NCBI GenBank assembly: GCA_023386855.1
Contig: JAEWIW010000285.1
Location: 1 to 10,448 of the forward strand
From: Bacteroidota bacterium
Lineage (GTDB): Bacteria; Bacteroidota; Bacteroidia; Chitinophagales; Chitinophagaceae
Direction: 5' to 3'
Length of the DNA stretch: 10,448 bases
Every line of letters starts with the position of its first letter. Within the stretch, counting starts at the first letter, position 1. The notes under the pieces were generated by a model, which ran no database searches, had not been told where the DNA came from, and saw only the letters and a program-made list of their open reading frames with translations. The translations under genes were made by a program, and so were the position numbers. Shown here piece by piece: positions 7,666 to 10,448 of the stretch.

Positions 7666-8216
7666 TCTACCAGAAGCCTCAGGTTTCTTTTCCCGTTCTG
7701 TATATAACTTTTAACCTGGAGAATGGAAAAGCCGGTCTTCTCGGTGATCTCCTGGTAGGAATTTTTCTGAAGGTAGAATAAACTAAGGCATTCGCGTTGT
7801 TCAGGATTTAATTCCTTCATGGATTGTTCCACCAGGTCGAGATGGAGATCTTTTTCCTGCAGGGCGGATGCCTGTTCGGAGCCATCATCCACTACCATCA
7901 GTTCCTCTTTCAGTTCCATTGACTGTGTTCCTTTGCGGTCGCGGATCTTCATCAGGCAATGGTTTTTAGCCACCATGTAAAGCCACGACTTAAAATATTC
8001 CACCCGGTATTTTTCCAGCTCGGTGATCGCTTTCAGGAAGATCTGCTGAACAGCATCGCGAGCCTCCTCTTCATCCCTGAGGTATTTCATGCATACACCA
8101 AAGAGAAGGAGGGTGAATCGCTGCAATAATATGCCGAGCCATTCATTGTTGCGGTCAGCATAATAATACTGCAGCAGTTCCTGGTCGCTTATATGATCAT
8201 ATCTTCCTTTTTTCAC
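7644..8216 (-). CDS. ECF-type RNA polymerase sigma factor (sigma-70 family)
   Basis: 190 residues with the two-domain ECF layout. Sigma region 2 is at about 28-95 (LLLFGVCMKYLRDEEEARDA, then VQQIFLKAITELEKY and the FKSWLYMVAKNHCL segment for -10 recognition and melting). Sigma region 4 is at about 131-181 (MKELNPEQRECLSLFYLQKN, then SYQEITEKTGFSILQVKSYI helix-turn-helix for the -35 element). It directs core polymerase to an unknown regulon. The start is GTG at 8216; no ATG sits in frame nearby. The C-terminus ends in a Lys-rich tail (EKKKKLI) and two consecutive TGA stops, and this end is duplicated downstream. The probable anti-sigma gene follows on the same strand, so a membrane-tethered release circuit is likely. 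The upstream intergenic region carries the degenerate ~20-bp repeats and may include its promoter. Confidence 0.9.
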   Translation of the reverse strand: MKKGRYDHISDQELLQYYYADRNNEWLGILLQRFTLLLFGVCMKYLRDEEEARDAVQQIFLKAITELEKYRVEYFKSWLYMVAKNHCLMKIRDRKGTQSMELKEELMVVDDGSEQASALQEKDLHLDLVEQSMKELNPEQRECLSLFYLQKNSYQEITEKTGFSILQVKSYIQNGKRNLRLLVEKKKKLI

Positions 8217-8290
8217 CGGCTGAAAAATAGTTTTTTTATTTTATAAGATGCAAAACCCAGGATTTTTCATAAAGCTGGATCCTTAAGAAA

Positions 8291-8427
8291 TGTTTCAATC
8301 GCCTGGTGTTTGATTCTGTTGCAGATGTTTGTTTCAGTTGCCGGGGTTTTGATTTAGCCACCTGGTATTTCTTTTGGTAGCCTATGTGTGTTTTAATTAG
8401 AAGATGTTTGTTTCATCCGCCTGATGT
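8291..8427. repeat. Seven degenerate 19-21 bp tandem units in a divergent intergenic region
   Basis: I divide this stretch into units at 8291-8309, 8310-8328, 8329-8347, 8348-8368, 8369-8388, 8389-8407 and 8408-8427. They share a T-rich start and a GCCTG-GTGT-like end; approximate consensus TTGTTTCAnTnGCCTGrTGT. The best copies are units 1, 3 and 7; unit 6 is most degenerate. A further partial match is at 8262-8280. No open reading frame covers it. The 250-bp gap between the sigma gene and the peptidase gene is mostly this array plus AT-rich flanks. Confidence 0.55.
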
Positions 8428-8466
8428 TCTGGTAAATGTTATAATATTGAATGCAATATCTATATC

Positions 8467-9228
8467 ATGACATACGCGATTAATATGGTTCCGGTAAGCC
8501 CGGTAAGATCGGCGCCCTCTCATAAGGCTGAAATGGTTAGCCAGCTTCTGTTTGGTGAAGCCATGCAGGTTATTGCAGAAGAAAAAGAATGGCTTCATAT
8601 TTCGTGTATACATGATGGTTATGAAGGATGGTGTCATAGGTCGCATATACAGTTTGCAGATGAACTTTCCTCCGTATCACCATTATTAGCCGGTGACTGG
8701 GATAATAAAGTTATGTTCAGGGATGCAGTGATGCATATACCCATGGGCAGCCAGCTACAATATATGGGCCTTATAGATGGCACTCATGATTCCGCTGGTA
8801 TTACCGGCCTTGACATCGTTAAACCCGTTCCGTTCAATGGTGATGCGCTTATTGCACGTGCGAAAATGTTTTTGAACACGGCCTATCTATGGGGAGGCCG
8901 GTCGGTGTATGGAGTGGATTGCAGTGGTTTCTGCCAGGTAGTATACAGTTTCTTTCAAAAGTATTTACCACGAGATGCATGGCAGCAGGCTTTGGAAGGT
9001 GAAGCTATCGGGTTTTTGCAGGAAGCCAGGGCAGGTGACCTTGCGTTTTTTGATAACGAGGAAGGAAGGATCACGCATGTTGGAATTCTTATCGACGCAT
9101 CGACGATCATACATGCTTCAGGAAAAGTAAGGATTGATAAAATTGACCCAGCAGGAATACTGAATATGGATACGAATACAAGGACGCATAGGTTGAGGGT
9201 GGTGAAGAGAGTAGTGACTAGTGATTAG
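8467..9228 (+). CDS. NlpC/P60 family cysteine peptidase with N-terminal SH3-like domain
   Basis: 253 residues. The SH3b-like region begins almost at residue 1 (VSPVRSAPSHKAEMVSQLLF; GEAMQVIAEEKEWLHI; GYEGWCHRSHI to 61); a second SH3-like segment may span 65-120. The NlpC/P60 (C40) catalytic domain is about 125-247: YLWGGRSVYGVDCSGF with nucleophile Cys152, HVGILI with His204, and IIHASGK with His216. Such enzymes cut the gamma-D-glutamyl-diaminoacid bond in murein peptides. With no signal peptide it is presumably cytoplasmic and resembles the YkfC-type recycling peptidases, which act on free peptides rather than on intact wall; that assignment is from domain layout. The final residues VVTSD and the TAG stop are encoded by a heptamer array, so the natural end has probably been replaced or slightly extended. 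It is divergent from the sigma gene and convergent with the permease. Confidence 0.92.
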   Translation: MTYAINMVPVSPVRSAPSHKAEMVSQLLFGEAMQVIAEEKEWLHISCIHDGYEGWCHRSHIQFADELSSVSPLLAGDWDNKVMFRDAVMHIPMGSQLQYMGLIDGTHDSAGITGLDIVKPVPFNGDALIARAKMFLNTAYLWGGRSVYGVDCSGFCQVVYSFFQKYLPRDAWQQALEGEAIGFLQEARAGDLAFFDNEEGRITHVGILIDASTIIHASGKVRIDKIDPAGILNMDTNTRTHRLRVVKRVVTSD

Positions 9229-9308
9229 TGATTAGTGATTAGTGACTAGTGATTAGTGACTAGTGATTAGTGTGATTAGTGTGATAAGTGTGATTAGTGT
9301 GATAAGTG
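9212..9308. repeat. Heptanucleotide tandem array TAGTGAT/TAGTGAC that changes to a 9-bp unit
   Basis: Eight 7-bp units run from 9212 to 9267 (TAGTGAC or TAGTGAT; third-order pattern C,T,T,T,C,T,C,T at the last base). After TAGTG (9268-9272) the period becomes 9 bp: TGATTAGTG, TGATAAGTG, TGATTAGTG, TGATAAGTG (9273-9308), which is an 18-bp dimer repeated twice. The heptamer array contains stop codons in all six frames, and the peptidase stop TAG (9226-9228) lies in it. Confidence 0.97.
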
Positions 9309-9315
9309 AATTCAC
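9306..9315. repeat. 10-bp perfect palindrome between two tandem arrays
   Basis: GTGAATTCAC is perfectly self-complementary. It joins the end of the GTGATTA-type array to the CGGTCCT array. It is too short alone to be a terminator stem, but it sits at the midpoint of the convergent gene pair. Confidence 0.6.
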
Positions 9316-9316
9316 A

Positions 9317-9344
9317 CGGTCCTCGGTCCTCGGTCCTCGGTCCT
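9317..9344. repeat. Second heptanucleotide array, four exact CGGTCCT units
   Basis: Four identical 7-bp copies at 9317-9323, 9324-9330, 9331-9337 and 9338-9344. The unit is unrelated in sequence to the first array but has the same period. The last two bases, with A9345, form the permease stop codon on the minus strand. The unit contains no stop codon in any frame. Confidence 0.97.
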
Positions 9345-9750
9345 ACTTAAACCATTTAGCAATCACCACATCAAGTGAGAGAAGTTTGAAGGCGGTATAG
9401 AGGAGCACAACGGCGAAGATCTTTTTGAGCATGGCCTGGTCAATGCGGATGGCGATCTTGCCGCCAATCAAGCCACCGACGATGAATCCTGCAGCCAGTA
9501 AGGCAATTACCTGGAAACTGATTGGAGTTCCTGTTCTTTTTCCTTCATGGTAATAGGAAAGGAAAGCAAGGATCACCACGGGCAGGCACAGTACACCCAA
9601 TGATGTTCCCTGTGCCTGGTGCTGTGAATAATGCAGGAAATAGACCATGGCAGGAACAAGTATTACACCGCCTCCAATGCCTACCAAACCGCTGAGGATA
9701 CCGGCGGCAACACCTATGCAAATTAGTATGATGATCTCCTGCATACGCAT
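9343..9750 (-). CDS. Half-size TauE/SafE (TSUP) family membrane permease
   Basis: 135 residues, a polytopic inner-membrane protein with about four transmembrane helices (approximately 5-23, 28-40, 50-67 and 80-97, plus a hydrophobic 109-123). The signature GLVGIGGGVILVP (21-33) is that of the TSUP family, whose members export or import sulfur-containing or small organic anions. The later GGLIGGKIAIRI (92-103) fits the end of one TSUP repeat. Full-length TSUP proteins are about 240-270 residues with two inverted repeats; this carries only one, so it would have to dimerise. No frameshift remnant of a second half is visible downstream, where the CGGTCCT array begins. ATG at 9750 is used; ATG at 9744 is equally possible. 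The substrate cannot be told from sequence. Confidence 0.85.
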   Translation of the reverse strand: MRMQEIIILICIGVAAGILSGLVGIGGGVILVPAMVYFLHYSQHQAQGTSLGVLCLPVVILAFLSYYHEGKRTGTPISFQVIALLAAGFIVGGLIGGKIAIRIDQAMLKKIFAVVLLYTAFKLLSLDVVIAKWFK

Positions 9751-9859
9751 GAATTAATAACTTGAATCTTCTTTAAAATAAATCATAGCGCCGGATAATT
9801 TTTTTTCATGAATTAATTCCTTAAAAATATTTTAGCGCTGAGAACTTTCAATGCAATAA

Positions 9860-10402
9860 TCAATGCCTGAAATTTTCCTTGTAATAATTCATGGCATCAT
9901 TAATGATCTTGTAGGCAAACTCGCGGTTGCCGAATTCTTCCACCTTCACGGTCTTATTCTCCAGTTTTTTATATTCTTCAAAGAAATGCCTGAGTTCATC
10001 AAAGAAGTGCTTGTGTAATTCTTCAATATCATTATAATAATTCACACTTGGATCATTGGCAGCAACAGCGATGATCTTGTCATCGGCATCGCCACTGTCG
10101 ATCATCTGCATAACGCCAATAACTTTGGCTTCCATCAAACACAGGGCCTGTACGGGTTGCGAGGTGATCACCAATATATCCAGCGGATCCTTATCATCAC
10201 CATAAGTTTGAGGAATGAATCCATAATTACAGGGGTAATAGAAAGAAGAATAAATGATCCTGTCGAGCTTCAGTAAACCACTGGGTTTATCTATTTCATA
10301 TTTGGCTCTTGATCCCTGGGGAATTTCAATTACTGCATTAACGATCTTTGGAGCACTCTCACCTGATGGTATCCCGTGCCAGGGATGTGAAATAGTTATC
10401 AT
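9860..10402 (-). CDS. ppa: Inorganic pyrophosphatase, family I
   Basis: 180 residues, the usual size for the soluble Mg-dependent family I enzyme that hydrolyses pyrophosphate to two phosphates and so drives biosynthetic reactions. Key residues are visible: Glu26 ([13 protein letters not shown]) with Lys34 and Glu36, Arg48, Tyr60 (CNYGFIP), and the metal-binding cluster [10 protein letters not shown] with Asp70, Asp72 and Asp75, then Asp102 and Asp107 ([10 protein letters not shown]). The signature's second position is Lys71 where Gly, Ser, Asp or Asn is usual; the catalytic aspartates are kept. Cytosolic, no signal peptide. ATG at 10402 gives the expected N-terminus. Upstream on the minus strand, AACTTTTG (10442-10435) is one mismatch from TAnnTTTG and could be its promoter, but the -33 region lies outside the window. 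109 bp separate it from the permease gene; they may be cotranscribed. Confidence 0.96.
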   Translation of the reverse strand: MITISHPWHGIPSGESAPKIVNAVIEIPQGSRAKYEIDKPSGLLKLDRIIYSSFYYPCNYGFIPQTYGDDKDPLDILVITSQPVQALCLMEAKVIGVMQMIDSGDADDKIIAVAANDPSVNYYNDIEELHKHFFDELRHFFEEYKKLENKTVKVEEFGNREFAYKIINDAMNYYKENFRH

Positions 10403-10448
10403 AAATGGTCATTATTTTGTTAACCATGCACCGGCAAAAGTTGCGATC

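Noticed and set aside
8294..8420. Repeated short ATG TTT frames within the degenerate repeat region
   Set aside because: Each ends within about 6-10 codons, peptides are not conserved with each other, and they are explained by the repeat itself.
8437..8449. TATAAT/TAATATTG as promoter of the NlpC/P60 gene
   Set aside because: One mismatch to TAnnTTTG and no TTG at the expected distance; AT-rich background makes this weak.
9212..9344. Possible CRISPR array
   Set aside because: Units are 7-9 bp, contiguous and without spacers; no cas genes nearby.
9748..9817. 11-bp direct repeat CATGAATTAAT at 9748-9758 and 9807-9817
   Set aside because: AT-rich, includes the permease start codon, and no target-site or mobile element features; plausible chance.
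9823..9832. AAAATATTTT palindrome between permease and pyrophosphatase genes
   Set aside because: Low complexity, no loop, no T-tract arrangement suited to termination; expected by chance in AT-rich DNA.

Overview
The window reads like chromosome of a Bacteroidota bacterium, most likely Chitinophagaceae or a close relative. The grounds are the protein sequences, signal peptides ending in short Gln-rich stretches, start codons without Shine-Dalgarno sequences, moderate GC, and a TAnnTTTG-type promoter motif. This is a reading of style, not a database match.

Layout. A 5'-truncated view of a serine beta-lactamase-like gene (1-384, minus) diverges from clpB (518-3142, plus), the disaggregase. 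A promoter-like motif and a strong hairpin follow clpB. Next on the plus strand come a cytoplasmic DsbA-like thioredoxin-fold protein with one active-site cysteine (3332-3880), an outer-membrane beta-barrel with POTRA-like sequence (4099-5991), and a membrane-anchored protein of unrecognised family (6049-7146). These meet a minus-strand pair tail to tail with 4 nt between stops: an ECF-type sigma factor (7644-8216) followed by a small single-pass membrane protein (7151-7501) that is probably its anti-sigma partner. Divergent from the sigma gene is a cytoplasmic NlpC/P60 peptidase with SH3-like N-terminus (8467-9228), a candidate for murein peptide recycling. Convergent to it is a half-size TauE/SafE permease (9343-9750, minus), and then a family I inorganic pyrophosphatase (9860-10402, minus).

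Most genes are ordinary housekeeping or envelope functions. The unexplained structure lies in the non-coding DNA around the sigma locus and the peptidase: (a) a 66-bp-offset duplication of the 3' end of the sigma gene, which creates tiny ORFs up to the anti-sigma start; (b) seven degenerate ~19-21 bp tandem units in the sigma/peptidase divergent intergenic region; (c) two different 7-bp tandem arrays packed between the convergent peptidase and permease genes, the first supplying the peptidase's last codons and stop. Two proteins also lack expected catalytic residues: Ala-Met-Ser-Ser where the beta-lactamase fold needs SxxK, and SAEC instead of CxxC in the DsbA-like protein. I see no prophage, insertion sequence, CRISPR array, tRNA or rRNA, and no convincing new defence or biosynthetic system.
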